The translations under genes were made by a program, and so were the position numbers. Below the pieces are notes generated by a model that saw only the letters and a list, made by a program, of their open reading frames with translations, was not told where the DNA came from and did not search any database. 64,000 bases of DNA from positions 1,364,001 to 1,428,000 of the forward strand of contig JYIP02000001.1 in NCBI GenBank assembly GCA_001051155.2. The letters run 5' to 3'. Below are positions 33,695 through 47,244 of the stretch, one piece after another; position 1 is the first letter of the stretch; the number at the start of each line of letters is the position of its first letter. Source of the DNA: Chrysoporthe austroafricana. Taxonomy: Eukaryota > Ascomycota > Sordariomycetes > Diaporthales > Cryphonectriaceae.

Positions 33695-34654
33695 GATCAG
33701 AAGAGGAAGACGGGTTGTTGAGAGACTGCCGAAAGAAGTCAATGCTATGCGAGTACAGAGGCTTGCACAATATGGATCTTGATTAGAATACAGCCGTTTC
33801 TCCCTTTACGAAGTATGATTTTCCCGACATATATATATATTCCACGAACTTTGTATATTCTATACTATGTATGTGGCACATTCTCCATATTGTCCAGTTT
33901 CTAGGTGTGTCTAAAGAGTGCGTATTGAAGCTTGATATCTATCGAGAGGAAAGCGGTCTGTTTATCCTGAGGGCATTCAGACCCTGGGACCCAGGGGCCC
34001 GGGGCTAAGGCCGATATCGCCCAAGCTGGCCTTGGCCCTGTCGAGAAGGTTTGAGGCTGTCGTGAACTCAACCAACTCAGGGGGAAAGATGGGCTGATAT
34101 AGGCGAATAGGCTCTGGAGGGCCTTGGCAACAACACATGCAGGGTGCATTGAATCAGCAGAAAGGCGACTACTTGCATATGGCAGAAATACCTGGTTAAT
34201 TTAAGATCCTGCATCTAACATCGCTACAGGGGCCTCATTATCTCATGGGCAATGCAAGCGCTGGCATATTTCATTGAAGGTCTCTCGAACGGGGGGTTGT
34301 TCCACCAAGTGACAATATGCGAGTCTCGCATTTATTAATGTGCTTTCAATAAGTCCGATAGCGGGATGTTATAAACAAGAGGTTGGTAATCAGAGCCATG
34401 CTGATTTGTTAGCACTGTGCCTCTCCACATCTGAGGGGTGTTTCAGCACAGTATAAAGACGTCATCTGCAAGATAGGGACCCAGGGACCCTGCATTTATC
34501 GCCGTCAAAAACTCCTCCACAAACCCCAACCAGCCTCTCCACGCCCAACCTACAAACAAGACGACGAGGATCTTGAACCTTGGACACTCGTCAACTACAC
34601 ATTATCACAGACCACCGCCAGTCGTCGACAGTACAAGCACACCAACCTGCCAAG
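33695..34654. other. Intergenic, 3' flank and DRE2 upstream region
   Basis: About 960 bp. An AT-rich 3' flank with TATA runs (33825-33870) is followed by sequence without a credible gene. A CT-rich, CAAC-containing leader just before 34655 (from about 34500) looks like the DRE2 5' UTR, with a TATA-like agtataaaga at 34450. Confidence 0.45.
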
Positions 34655-35840
34655 ATGTCACCCTCTTTCATCACCATCGACACCAGCCCCGACATCGACC
34701 TCGGTGGCAACCCCGCGCTGACCAATGGCCCCTCCTCGACCGCAGGCCGCACCCTCCTCCTCGCACCCCCCTCGGTCGCCTCGCAGGGCGACCTGACTAC
34801 TGTTATCCCCGACTACGATCGCACCACGACCGATCTCCAGATGCTCGATCGCCTGTCCGCAGGCCTCGTGACCCTTCCCGCCGAGACATACGACCTCGTC
34901 CTGCTCCTGACCGACGCCGATGGCGCTAGGCACGCGGAGGCAGTCGTCCTGTTGTCGCGCGAGGTATTCGCCGCCCTGGTGCCCGCGATGCGCGCCGGCG
35001 CCAAGCTCAAGACTCAGGACGGAACATTCGGCGAGAAGGAGCGGCGCGAGGCGGTCCTTGCTGGACTGGTCGAGAAGGACGGCGCGTTCGAGAAGGTCGA
35101 GGAGGAGGAGGTTGTCATCCCCTTGCGTTTCGGCAAGAAGAAGATTTCGGAGCAGAGCCAGAATGGCAATGGTGTCGCGCATAGCTCTGCCGGTCCCGCG
35201 GTCGACAAGATCACGGTCGATGTCTCTGGCAAGCCTACCACTTTGGTCATGGTCCCGCCTCCCGTAAGGGCCATGCCTGCTGGCGTCGGATTCGACTTTG
35301 GCGACGATCTGGACGATGACGACGAGCTAATTGACGAGGACGAGCTGATGACTGAGGAGGATCTGAACCGACCCATCCAGATCCGTATGTCGCCCAACCC
35401 CATTACCCCGCTACCCACCCTGCACCATCATACACCCTCGTCATTTATTTGCTAATGTACGTATGTCCACAGCCCCCGAGTGCGCCCCCCAGCCCGGCAA
35501 GAAGCGCCGCGCCTGCAAGGACTGCACCTGCGGCCTCGCCGAGCGCCTCGAGGCCGAGGACAAGGCCCGCCGCGCCCAGGCCGACAAGGACCTGAACACC
35601 CTGAAGCTCAAGAGCGAGGACCTGAACGAGCTGGACTTCACGGTGCAGGGCAAGACGGGCAGCTGCGGCAGCTGCGCGCTGGGCGACGCGTTCCGATGCG
35701 CCGACTGCCCCTACAGTACGTCTACGCGGGGATGAACCTTTCCAGCTGTGGAACAGGCCTGCTAACCATCCACAGTCGGTCTCCCTCCCTTCAAGCCCGG
35801 CGAGGAGGTCAAGATCCTCAACAACATCCCTCAGTTCTGA
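34655..35840 (+). CDS. dre2: Anamorsin homologue DRE2, cytosolic Fe-S cluster assembly
   Basis: Electron-transfer scaffold that works with Tah18 at the first step of cytosolic iron-sulfur protein assembly. Three exons: 34655-35384, 35473-35715 and 35776-35840; 345 aa. Start chosen at [15 protein letters not shown], which matches the family start; the frame is open upstream but without an in-frame ATG. The N-terminal SAM-methyltransferase-like domain contains [17 protein letters not shown]. An acidic linker ([14 protein letters not shown]) precedes the C-terminal CIAPIN1 domain. That domain has a cysteine-rich Fe-S motif ([20 protein letters not shown]) and the twin CX2C motif ([15 protein letters not shown]), ending in [14 protein letters not shown]. 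All metal-binding cysteines are present. Confidence 0.96.
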
Positions 35841-36462
35841 GCGCACCCGAGATTCTCGATGCACCACTTCTGGCGCACCCGTACGCGAACAACTTGCAGG
35901 CAGACAACCGAGATTGGACCCGGCTCAACTTGTCGAACCACGCACAGCCCAAAGGGAAGACGACCCGCGAGGTCGACCACTTTGGCTTTACGAATTCATC
36001 CCCGTCTCCATCCAGACACACAGCCACGCGCTGCAGAGATGGCTTCTGGGGAGGTATCGAGGGGAGATTACTTTATTCTTTGGCGGACGAAACCCACTCT
36101 TGAAAAAAGATCAAGCAGAGCCCCCTTCTGGCTAGCAGAGTGATGAATCAAGTGGGGTTGTGATTTGCTACTATGAAAAACATTAGGGGAATTGTGGGTG
36201 GAAAACGCCCGACGGCTCAGTTCGTTCGAGTTTAGAAGACTGAGAATGCAGCTCATAATTGAGAACCAATCAACCTGACTGAACTCCTTTACAGAACGCT
36301 ATACGCCGTGACCTAACCTAATCAACCCCTCCGATCTGCATTTTGTTCGTATGGCCACCCCAGCGCATATACGTGGTTTCAATAGTAGTCACAACGCCAG
36401 ATCATACACACCATTCAGGTATCAGAACAGTTTTACCCCCCGCCCTCTTCAAACTACCAACA
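35841..36462. other. Intergenic between convergent genes
   Basis: Shared 3' flank of dre2 and kex1. Extensions of other frames cross it; no domain seen and no gene called. Confidence 0.5.
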
Positions 36463-38498
36463 TCAATGCTTTCCGCCATTAGCCTCCTTCTTCGCCCCCG
36501 TGCCAGAGTCCTCATCACTGTCGTCACCTAGACTGTACCGCCTCTCGCTACCCATCACGCCCTCCTCGTGACCCTCGACGGTAGGCGATTCGACGTGCAG
36601 GTCGTCCAGCTCCGCCTCATCAAAGTCCGCGGCCTCCAGGTCCCGCGCGTTGCTGACCCCGCGACCGCGGAAGTCCCTCCGCTGGCTCGTGGAGAGCACG
36701 GGGTTGGACCCCTGCGCCAGGCCGAGGTATCCACGCCTCTTGCGCCTCTCCTTCCACACCCAGTAGCCCCATGCGGCGGCGGCCACCGAGACAATGACGA
36801 GGATGACCTCGCCGGACCGCTGGTACGCCTCCCACTTGGCGGCATCGAGCTTCTCCTGCTCGGCCTCCTGCGAGGCGGTCGAATTGCCCGCTTGGCCGCC
36901 AACGGTGGTGTCGGGAAGCCTCTCGCCGTCGAGGAAAGAGTCCATAGGCTTCCCGCCGATGGACGAGATGTCGACGCCCATGAAGCGGTCGAGCATGTCG
37001 CGGGAGCGCCGGGCCACGTCGAAAGGGACCATGTGGGAAGAGTTATAGAAGAGCACGTACGTCAGGTTGCGCGCCGACTGCCAGAAGCCCGCCAATTCGC
37101 CCTCAAACATCCACTCCCTGCGCGGCGCCCAGGTGCCCGGCGACAGCTCAAAGCCCTTGCCGCCGTTCCAGTTCATGTTGCCGATGAGCGCCTCGGTGCC
37201 CAGGTGGTTGCAGATGAGATCCTCGGCGCCGGAGAACAGGAGCACGGGAATCTCTGCGAGGAGGTCGGGCAGGATCTGGACGGACGGCCGAGAGTTGGAC
37301 GCGCGGAAATTGCTTCCCACAGAGCCGGAGCACTCGGTCCAACCTGTGTTCTTGGCCGGGTTGACGTGTAGGGCCTCGATGACGTCCTTACGGCGCAGGT
37401 AGGGCGTGACGGACTTCAGGTCCGGCGGCCAGTTCATGCCGCAGCTGGGGTAGGTGTCCTTGAGACGCACGTCGTACATGTTGTAACACTCTTGCTGGCC
37501 CTTTGAGTTGGTGGTCCTCGTCTCGGCCAGGATGTCCTGCAGGATGGACTCGCAATTCATATAGTCAACCTTGTTGCCATCGATGGCGAGGTCCTTCTCG
37601 CAGATGCGACGCTGAGACTCAACCTTCTTTGCCCCGTCGCTGCCCTTCTTGAGGAGGCCCTTCTCGTAGGAGAAGTCGATGTACGCCTGGTACTGGTCCT
37701 GGGGGGAGATCCAGCCGTTGCCAATCAGGAGCCCTCCGAGCTTCCACTTGTGCGCGATGCCGGCCTTCTTATTCCGTTCGAGTATGTGTTTCGCGATGTA
37801 GGGTATGTGCTGGCCGGCATAGGATTCGCCGGCGATGTAAAGCTATAACCGAGGAGAGGCCAGAATCAGCGTCCCCTGTTCACCTTTCTCAGCAGGGTCT
37901 TGTACTCACGTCGTCTTGTTCGTACTCTGGAAAGAGGGCAAAGAACTTCTCGAGGAAGACCACCATCTGATCGGCCATCTCGTCGAGCTCGTGGACATAA
38001 GAGTCGGTATCGACGTAGCTGAAGCCAGTCCCGACAGGGTTATCGACAAAGAGCAGGTTCGCAAACTCGTGCCACGACCCGTCGTTCAGTACCAACGTGT
38101 TCTCGTCCTTCAACCTGTACGGGCCGATCTCCATGAGACCGCCGTCCTCCGAACTGCAGCCGGGTCCGCCGTTGAGCCAGAGAACCGTCCGCTGCTTGTT
38201 TGCGATGTGTTGGTTCTGGTAGTGCCAGAAGAACAGGTTTCCATTGTGCTCTGGGGTGACTTCGATGTGTCTATGGGCCGCCAGAGCGGAGTCAGCGATA
38301 TATCGTCTAGAAAGGCGGACACACGCGCAGGGTGGTTACTTACCCAGCATGCATCTTGATGAAAGGGGTTGCGGGGGCGCCAGGGAGCGCGTGGACGAAG
38401 TAGTCCGCGGCGCTCTTCTGGGCGCTAGCTGCTGGTATTATCCATGACAGCACAGCAAGGGCGACGACGGCCAGCCTGGACCCGACGAGGAGGGACAT
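36463..38498 (-). CDS. kex1: KEX1 serine carboxypeptidase, Golgi
   Basis: Membrane-bound carboxypeptidase B-like enzyme that trims C-terminal Lys/Arg from secreted precursors in the late Golgi after Kex2 cleavage. Three exons: 38498-38344, 38270-37910 and 37842-36463; 631 aa. A signal peptide is clear at the N-terminus ([19 protein letters not shown]). The S10 family motifs are [11 protein letters not shown], the nucleophile in IAGESYAGQ, the catalytic Asp in [10 protein letters not shown] and the His in [11 protein letters not shown] single transmembrane span ([18 protein letters not shown]) near residue 515 is followed by a cytosolic tail rich in Asp/Glu, as in other fungal Kex1. Length and layout fit the family. 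Confidence 0.96.
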
Positions 38499-38915
38499 GG
38501 TGGCTTGCTCTCGCGCTCGCGCTCGTCCCGGAGGAGGGCTCGACCCGGAAGGGCCAGGAAGCGAAGAGTCTTATCGGGGCGGTCGGAAGCACCTCAGCGC
38601 CGGATCGTCATCTGCGGTGAGTAGAGGAAGTGGGAAGCTAGGAACAGGAGAGGCGTGGGCCAACGACCGTCTGCTGGTAGGGCTGTTGCGAGTCGGTTGG
38701 GGATTGTCGAGGAGGCTGTTGCTTTTGTTGTCGTTGTGGTGGCGATGGTAGTTGAATTGAGGTTATTGGTGACAGATCTCACGTAGGTAGAGAGGAACCC
38801 GAAGGTTTCCAAAAGGAGTCGCAACGTTTTAGGCGTGGGCAGGGGTCTGACGCGGCCTGCTGCCCCCCGCGGCTGCGGTAGTACGGATACGGATATGGTA
38901 CTACTGGGTACTTGC

Positions 38916-38936
38916 TACGTACTGCCATAGTACGTA
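38916..38936. repeat. Inverted repeat, tacgtact hairpin
   Basis: tacgtact (38916-38923) and its exact complement agtacgta (38929-38936) with a 5-base loop, inside a TAC/GTA-rich stretch (38870-38950). The word content is the same as in the repeats at 26450-26770. Confidence 0.8.
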
Positions 38937-39042
38937 CCGTAGTACTGCCCTACTTAATAATGGCCGCGACCGATCCTCTGCAGGGGTGAGCCCGAGTTGC
39001 TATAAATGTTCGCAGCAAACCGTCCTGTCGCATCTATCTAGG

Positions 39043-39081
39043 TCTGGCCTGGCCTGGCCTGGCCGGCCGGCTGGCTGGCTG
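39043..39081. repeat. GGCCT / GGCTG simple repeat
   Basis: Tandem ggcct units pass into ggccg and then ggctg units over about 39 bases. A simple-sequence tract in the kex1/sfm1 upstream region. Confidence 0.8.
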
Positions 39082-39802
39082 CACTTGGCCGTCAGCACTG
39101 ACATCGGCGGATCCAGACCCGGAGGCCTTCAGCTCACCTGACGATGACTGCCCTTCTAGAGAGTAGCCAGCCTCCCTGCTAGACTCTGTTGTTACCTCCT
39201 ACGCCTCTTTGTGAAGAGACTGAAAGAAGAGTTTGCACCTACCTGCACCAGTCGCCTTCCTGGGCCGGGGGCCGGGGGTTCTTTTTGTGTGCCTATTCAT
39301 GCCTGAATTGAGTTGATACGTCAAAAGTCGATCAACCGAGTCAAGCCAATGGAGGGTCCGGCTCGGGCCTAGGCCTCAAGGGTCCCGGAACATTCACAGC
39401 CATTGTAGTATTCATGTAAGCGACATAACCTGTGTGCCTTCTAGTTGCCATCCACCTGCATGCACAGCAACTGTAGAGCAAATGGATATCAGGTCGCCCT
39501 GGAGATCGTATCTAGATCTAGATTCGGTACCTGAGGGCCACGTTCCTGGGGGGGGGGGGAGCTTTACATGTCACTGCATACTATGGATGGTGCTTGTACT
39601 GTAGTAGTGCCAAGACGGGCACTAATGTCGAACCTGCAGCTGAGAATGCCATCAAATTTCGATGCGGAATTTCTCTCCCCGTCACCACATCGGCGACCTG
39701 GGGACACAGCAGCTCTCAGGAGACGGTCTCCCATACGCTGCTCAGAACCCGATCTCCAGACCACCTGTCTGCCATCTCGCTTCATTTTTGATAAGATCAG
39801 AC

Positions 39803-40678
39803 ATGGCCCCCAATACCGGCGGCAAGGTCTACATCGTCGAGCACCTCGACCCAGAACTCGGCCCGTGGTCAGAACTAGAGTATATCGCCATCGCCGAAGA
39901 GTCACGAGACAACGGCAGCAGCTTCACGCTATCCTCCGTGTCCCCGGAGTTCAAGGTTCCCGCGTCTCTGGGCGCCATCCCCATATTCAAGGCAACCCAG
40001 AGCAGCGTCGAGGACATCTACGCCGCCTCGAAGAACACCGTGTGCCTGCTCGACCCGGCGGCTGAGAAGGACCTCTCTCCAGAAGATGCGCAGGAGTTTG
40101 GGACATTCCTGTTCGGCGGCATATTAGGTGAGATCGAAGCCCGAGACAGAGATGACCCTCAGAATTTTTTTTTCATGTCGCTGACGGCCATGCAGGTGAT
40201 GACCCTCCAAGAGGTAGGACTGCATAGCGGATCACTCGCGCGAGGGATCATCTCGCTGACCTAGCCAGATCGGACCTCGGAGCTGAGGAAGAAGGGCTTC
40301 CCCGGACGGCGCCTTGGGCCGGTGCAGATGACTACTGACACGGCCGTTCGTGTTACTCGGATAGTCATCCAGCAGCAAAGTGAGTCTGCCCGTTTCTTTG
40401 CAGCCCAGCCCTGGCCTCGGCCGACCACTGACCATTCGCTAGTCCCACTCAGCGAGATCGGGTATCTTGATCACCCGGAGCTGAAGATCAACGACCACGA
40501 GAGCACCCAGATGCCCTTCAGATATGTCAAGGGTGAAGACGGGCAGCCTATCATGCCAAAGGTAAGTTTCAAAGCCGCCCGTGTGAGCTCGGCTTGGAAG
40601 CTGGACTGACTCTCGCTGAAGGGAATGAGGGAACTCATTGCGAAGGATGCAGACAAGGCCATCGATGATCTGTTCTAG
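39803..40678 (+). CDS. sfm1: SPOUT-type protein arginine methyltransferase SFM1
   Basis: Sfm1 methylates an arginine of ribosomal protein uS3 in yeast and has a SPOUT knot fold. Five exons: 39803-40127, 40196-40213 (18 nt), 40269-40379, 40443-40561 and 40622-40678; 209 aa, close to yeast Sfm1 (213 aa). Matching blocks are YIVEHLDPELGPWSELEY, VCLLDPAAEKDLSPEDA, FLFGGILGDDPPRDRT, RRLGPVQMTTDTAVRVT and TQMPFRYVKGEDGQPIMPKG. The 18-nt microexon encodes the invariant GDDPPR and must be included for the conserved SAM-binding knot to be intact. It ends 15 bp from the stop of the convergent dihydroorotate dehydrogenase, so the two transcripts must overlap. Confidence 0.94.
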
Positions 40679-40693
40679 ATATATCCGAGCGCC

Positions 40694-41710
40694 TCACAAG
40701 CCCTTCGCGATCTCCTCAAATATACCAACACCCCCAATGCCAAGTCCTGTTCCCACACCTACGACAGTCGCACCCACAGCCCTCATCCTCTTGTAGCCGG
40801 CCGTATCGAGGACACCACCGGTCCCAATGATTTGAATATGCTTCAGGCGACCATCTACATCGTCCTCGTCGAGCCGCTTCCGGATGTTTCTCACGTTTCC
40901 CAGCGCCAGGGGATGAAGCGGCGCGCCGGCCATGCCCCCGATGCCAGCGCCAGGCAGAGCCGGCTTACCCGCCGCACCAGCCTCCGCGTCAGACAGCACC
41001 AGGCACGAGCCCAGCGTGTTCGTCGCGGTGATGAATGAGACGGGGCAGATACCGCCCTCCCCTGCCGACGCCCTCAGCGCCGCCAGCAGTTCCTCGTACT
41101 CGCCAGCCTGCGTGTACGGCGGTGTCTTCAGGCCGTAAGGGATGCGCTGCAGATTATCGTCCGGCCCGTCCGCCTGCAGCGTGACGAGGTACTCCAACAC
41201 GCCACCCGACCTGTACGCAGGCGGGGGCTTCCCCGGGATGTTCGGACAGCTGAGGTTGATCTCCATGGCCAGCGGGAACGGCACGGTGCTCTGCACAGCG
41301 GCGATAAGCCTGTAGCATGCGGCGACCTCGGTGGGGGTGCCGGTCACGGATATGATGAAGCCCTTTCTCGGCTGCGCTGCCAGTGATGCTCCTGCTATCT
41401 TCTGGATAAACGCCAAGTAGATCTCCAACGGTAGGGGACTATATCCCAGGGTATTGAGGCTGGCATTCTCAAGCCCGGTCAGCTTGGTGCGGTCTTGCTC
41501 GGACTGGTGGGTCGAGACGCTGAACAGCGTGAACTGGTGCTTCGCGGGGTCATGGTCGAAAGCCTCCAGGAGGGATGTCCGTGTAGTGACGGCGCCTGTG
41601 TGAGGACAATTGTACAGGGCTGTGAGGTCTTCGAGAGTGGTGGCCCAGGGGTTTGCTGAGTTAATCAGGGGAGGGTTGATTTCGAGGACTGGTGGGGCTT
41701 GACTAGACAT
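40694..41710 (-). CDS. Dihydroorotate dehydrogenase, class 1A (cytosolic, URA1-type)
   Basis: FMN enzyme that oxidises dihydroorotate to orotate in pyrimidine synthesis. Class 1A members are soluble and use fumarate. Single exon, 338 aa; ATG at 41710 is the first true ATG in frame. Family marks are NPPLINSANPWATT, the active-site loop MEINLSCPNIPGKPP whose Cys is the class 1 catalytic base (class 2 uses Ser), TATNTLGS, and the FMN phosphate site IIGTGGV with a GVGTGLG loop. No N-terminal membrane or mitochondrial targeting region is present, unlike the class 2 enzyme of most filamentous fungi. It may be an additional enzyme alongside a class 2 copy elsewhere; only the genome would show that. 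Confidence 0.9.
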   Translation of the reverse strand: MSSQAPPVLEINPPLINSANPWATTLEDLTALYNCPHTGAVTTRTSLLEAFDHDPAKHQFTLFSVSTHQSEQDRTKLTGLENASLNTLGYSPLPLEIYLAFIQKIAGASLAAQPRKGFIISVTGTPTEVAACYRLIAAVQSTVPFPLAMEINLSCPNIPGKPPPAYRSGGVLEYLVTLQADGPDDNLQRIPYGLKTPPYTQAGEYEELLAALRASAGEGGICPVSFITATNTLGSCLVLSDAEAGAAGKPALPGAGIGGMAGAPLHPLALGNVRNIRKRLDEDDVDGRLKHIQIIGTGGVLDTAGYKRMRAVGATVVGVGTGLGIGGVGIFEEIAKGL

Positions 41711-42516
41711 GGTGATAGATCGGACGGACAACTAGCAGATGGCGATCTGTACGGATGTGCAGTGACCAATCAGGGCTTGCTCATGCACAGACACTCTGCA
41801 TGAGTTCCTTGATCTGGAAATGTTCATAGATCTTGTCTACCGTTGAGAAGAAACGCTCTCCATCGCCTGAGCGCACGTAGGGAATCCCGGCGTGATAAGA
41901 TAAGACGGCATGCGTTTACTAACGCTCACCAGGTACGCACGGATTTGCACGGCAGACTATTGCAACATACACTTTGGAATAGCTGCTGTCAGACTCCACC
42001 CGACAGTCGTCGTGAGCATGACATCTTTCAACAAGGCGAGGCGGCAAGAAAAAGAGGCAAAAACCGCAGAGGGGAATGTGATGGGGGTGGCTGAATGGTG
42101 GGAGGGGGTGGGCATAACATATGCCGTTTGACTTAGGTAAGTCCAATCGGAGGATGCCTGCCACCTCCACGTCGGAGCGCGCTGAATAGGAGACAATAGG
42201 CGATCGGATTGAGCCGCCCTACCTGCGATCACCTTTTCCGCATTGGTGAGTCGATTGTCATATTTTTGCATCACAACTTTCTCCAGCTTTTCCGCCTCCG
42301 TACTGCGACAGTTCGAGATCTAGCCCTTCGACCGACCTTTTCAAGCTCGGATCAGTCTGCGCTTCTTTTTCTCCTCCACCATTCACCGTGTTCAACAGGC
42401 AGCGGCACTCCGTCTATGTAGCCTGGTCCTCGAGAACGCGATTCATCCTATCGACAGGACCTCCTACCACCTGAGAACACTTGATTGATACGTCACAAAC
42501 CAGCCACGGGGAAACC
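41711..42516. other. Divergent intergenic region, DHODH / RTF1
   Basis: About 800 bp between divergent starts. Short antisense frames without domains. Sequence immediately before 42517 is CT-rich, consistent with the RTF1 leader. Nothing else recognised. Confidence 0.45.
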
Positions 42517-44538
42517 ATGTCTGATTTCAATTCCGACGTCGAAAACGAGCTTCTGGCTCTCGCAGGCGGTGGCGACGCGTCCTCCGATGATGGGGGATCT
42601 CGTCCGCCTAGCCGTCAGCGCTCTCGCACTCGATCCCGGTCCCGGTCGCAGAGCGCCGGCTATGCAGACGACTCGCCTCCCAAGAGTACTTCGACCAAGA
42701 AGACACAGTCCAAGAAGCGCCGGGGCAGCGCAGAGTCCGAAGACGAGGGCGAAGCGTGAGTTTGCTCTCCCTGTTGATACCCTCTTCAGCTTTGTCACGT
42801 CGCAACATCCCTGGCCAAGGCTGCTTGCTTCTTTGTCAACTTTCCTTCGCGCTTTCGTCTCCATATCAATACTAAGTTCCCATCGCGAAACAGCTCCGAG
42901 CCCGGTACCCCCAGCTCCCAGGGATCCGCGGCGATGGACGAATCCGACTCCGACGACGACTCTGGCGGCTCCCCTGCCAAGGCCCTTGACGACGACGAGA
43001 AGAACCCCTACCCCGTCGACGGCCTATTCGCCAGCCACGCCGAGAAGAAGGAGATCATGAGCATGCGCGAGGTCGAACGAGAGCAGATCCTGGCAGAGCG
43101 CGAGGCTGAGAAGGAACGACTCCGGCAGAAGGCTCTACTTAGACGCCTTGTTACGAACAACGAGGACAAGCAGAAGAAGCGCAAGGGCGGCGACGCCGAC
43201 CTGGACGAGGGCGCGCGCAAGAAGCCCAAGTCCAGCGCCAAGGCCGGCCTCGATGCGCTCAAGCGCGCCCGCGCCGAGAAGAGCGACCGCAGGAGCCGTA
43301 GGGAGAACGAGCGGCGCCGGGATCGGTCTCCGTCTTACCGGAGCGCTTCCAGCCGCAGTCGACACTCGGATGATAGTGACGTCGAGTGGGCTACAACCAA
43401 GAAGAAGAGGTCTAAGACACCACCTGAGGAGGCTCCGCTCGCCGACCTGCGCGACATCGAGAGATGCCGGCTCAGTCGCACCCGCTTCGCCCGAGTCGCC
43501 TTCTACCCCGGATTTGACAGTGCCCTCACTGGTTGCTACGTCCGTGTCCATATTGGCCCTGATCCGGTCACTGGGCAGTCTATTTACCGCATGGCTCTGA
43601 TCAAAGGTGGGAGATCGATCTTTCTCAATCTTACCCAGGGACGAACAAGGACGAAGCTAACAAAGCTTCAGGCTTCAAAACCGGACGCCCGTATGCCATT
43701 GAGAATGACCGCGGAAAGTCGCTCGTTGTGGACCAGTATGTGATTGCTGCTCATGGTAAGGCCGAGAGGGAGTGGCCCTACATTGCCTGTTCAGAGAACA
43801 GCTTCACTGAAGTGAGTTCTTCCGCATTCGGTCTGAGAGATATTTCCTAACGAAGGGCAGTCCGAGTGGAACCGTTACCAAGTCGTCTGCAAGAACGAAG
43901 GCGTGACTATCCCCCGCAAGCCGGAGCTCAACCGCAAGACCGACGACATCAACCGGCTCATCAACCACGAGTGGAAGGAGGACGAGGTCGCCGAGAAGCT
44001 CAGGCGGCAGCAGGCGCTGATGGACCGCTTCAGCGGCGCAGACCGCGCCCGCATCGAGCGGGACCTAGCCCAGGCGCGAGCGCACGGTAATGACGAGCTC
44101 GCCGCCAAGCTGCAGGACAAGCTCGACAGCATGCCGCAGCCGCGGCTCGCCTTCCAGACGACGCTGAAGAAGAACACGCCGGTCAAGCCCGCGCAGCCGA
44201 GCCAGCAGGATCGCCTGGCCGAGAAGAACGCGCTCAACCGGCAGCGCAACGCGAAGCAGGTGCGCGAGGCGCAGCTGGCCGAGCGCCGCAAGGCGCGCGA
44301 GGCTGAAGAGGCCGTCGCGCGCGGCGAGTCCTCGAGCTTAGCGGGCAGCGGCGTGCCCACGCCCGCCAACGGCACGCCTAGGGCCAAGCCCAAGGACAAG
44401 GAGGCCCTGCCACACATCGTCAAGCTGAAGGAGCCGGAGGCGGGCACCAACAGCGGCATCCCGATGATACACAAGGTCCTGACCGATGACGACATCATTG
44501 GGGCGCTAGATCTGGACATCGACGTCGAAATCGATTGA
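42517..44538 (+). CDS. rtf1: RNA polymerase II-associated protein RTF1 (Paf1 complex)
   Basis: Paf1-complex subunit that promotes H2B ubiquitylation and elongation. Four exons: 42517-42755, 42894-43606, 43672-43811 and 43861-44538; 589 aa. The N-terminus is Asp/Glu/Ser-rich with Arg-Ser stretches (RQRSRTRSRSRSQS). The histone-modification region follows (NPYPVDGLFASHAEKKEIMS). The central Plus3 domain, which binds Spt5, starts at LADLRDIERCRLSRTRF and continues through YRMALIKGFKTGRPYAIEND and VIAAHGKAEREWPYIACSEN. The C-terminal part is a helical, Arg/Ala-rich tail. Intron 3 contains a perfect GCTAAC branch site. Start at 42517 gives MSDFNSDVENELLALAGG, typical of the family. Confidence 0.95.
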
Positions 44539-45547
44539 GGGTTTCTCGTGGTTGAATGTTTCGGGGTCGCTTGAACATCCACGGTGTGCAAAAAAGGGGA
44601 TGGCTGTATGTACAGTTCAAGAAGCCCCCATAGAGGAAGGCCGCTCGTCCAGGCGAGGTCTGCATGAGCGGCAGTGTGTGAGAGAGCGTGATGGCACCGA
44701 CACCGGTGCAACCAATAGGCTGAGAATATCGAGGGGCTGCGTGTCTTGAGGTAGGAGACATCACCTGCAAATAACGATTACAATAGCAAGCCCAAATGTA
44801 ATACAAAGAGCCCAGGGATAGTCCTGTTTTCCAGATCCTCCTCGCCATTCATTAATCTAAGTGCGTATCCATTAGACAAATTGACAAGTCGTTACTGTGA
44901 CTCTAGTCTCTCGCTCTCACCTACAGATCTGCGAGCCATGGGCTAGAGAGGGAGCACAGGGCTTGAGTCCAACAAATGTTGGGACATCTCCTTACCTGCA
45001 CACCAAGCTAACTTATCACTTTGCAAATATCCATCTCAGGATGCTACATACGTCTAGGTTAGCAGGTTAGTCACCTCAGGATTGAGCGAGCAGACGAGGA
45101 GACTGCGCGAGAATGAAAATCTATTTCGATCTTTTAGGGCTAGTGTTACCTACAACACCGACGAGCACTACTATGAGAAAGGCGAAGCTGGTGATGGGTG
45201 TCCTCGTGTGTGTGTATGTGTGCAAACACCACCTGTTGCCATTCGGCCGACCGGCCAGCGCATGTAACGAAATCTACCCACCCGGTCTCAATCTTTTTGT
45301 TTTTTAATGGCCCTGGAATCCCGCACTCCAGTGCCTCCCTCCTCGTTCAGTCAGTCTATATGTCTGCCGAGCCGAGACCGCCGTGCCGTCTTCTTTGTTA
45401 GGGTGAGAGTTTCTCTTTTGGTGATCGTGACATTCGTACGGTTTTATCAGTTTGCTGGTGACGCACCTAGGTCCAGAAAGCAGGGAGAAGGGGGTCGATG
45501 ATACAAGACCCCTGTGGTCGAGCTGTTGCCGTCATGAGTGTGTCCTC
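44539..45547. other. Intergenic between convergent genes
   Basis: 3' flanks of rtf1 and pct1. Short frames at 45082-45501 overlap in all three phases and show no domain. No gene called. Confidence 0.45.

Positions 45548-47244
<1,697 letters not shown>

Larger units (their letters stand above)
38499..39802. other. Divergent upstream region of kex1 and sfm1
   Basis: 1.3 kb between divergent starts. It contains a GTAC-rich inverted repeat (38916-38936), a GGCCT-type simple repeat (39043-39081) and a run of 12 G (39548-39559). A TATA-like ctataaatg lies near 39000. No gene found; short frames have no domain signal. Confidence 0.45.
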
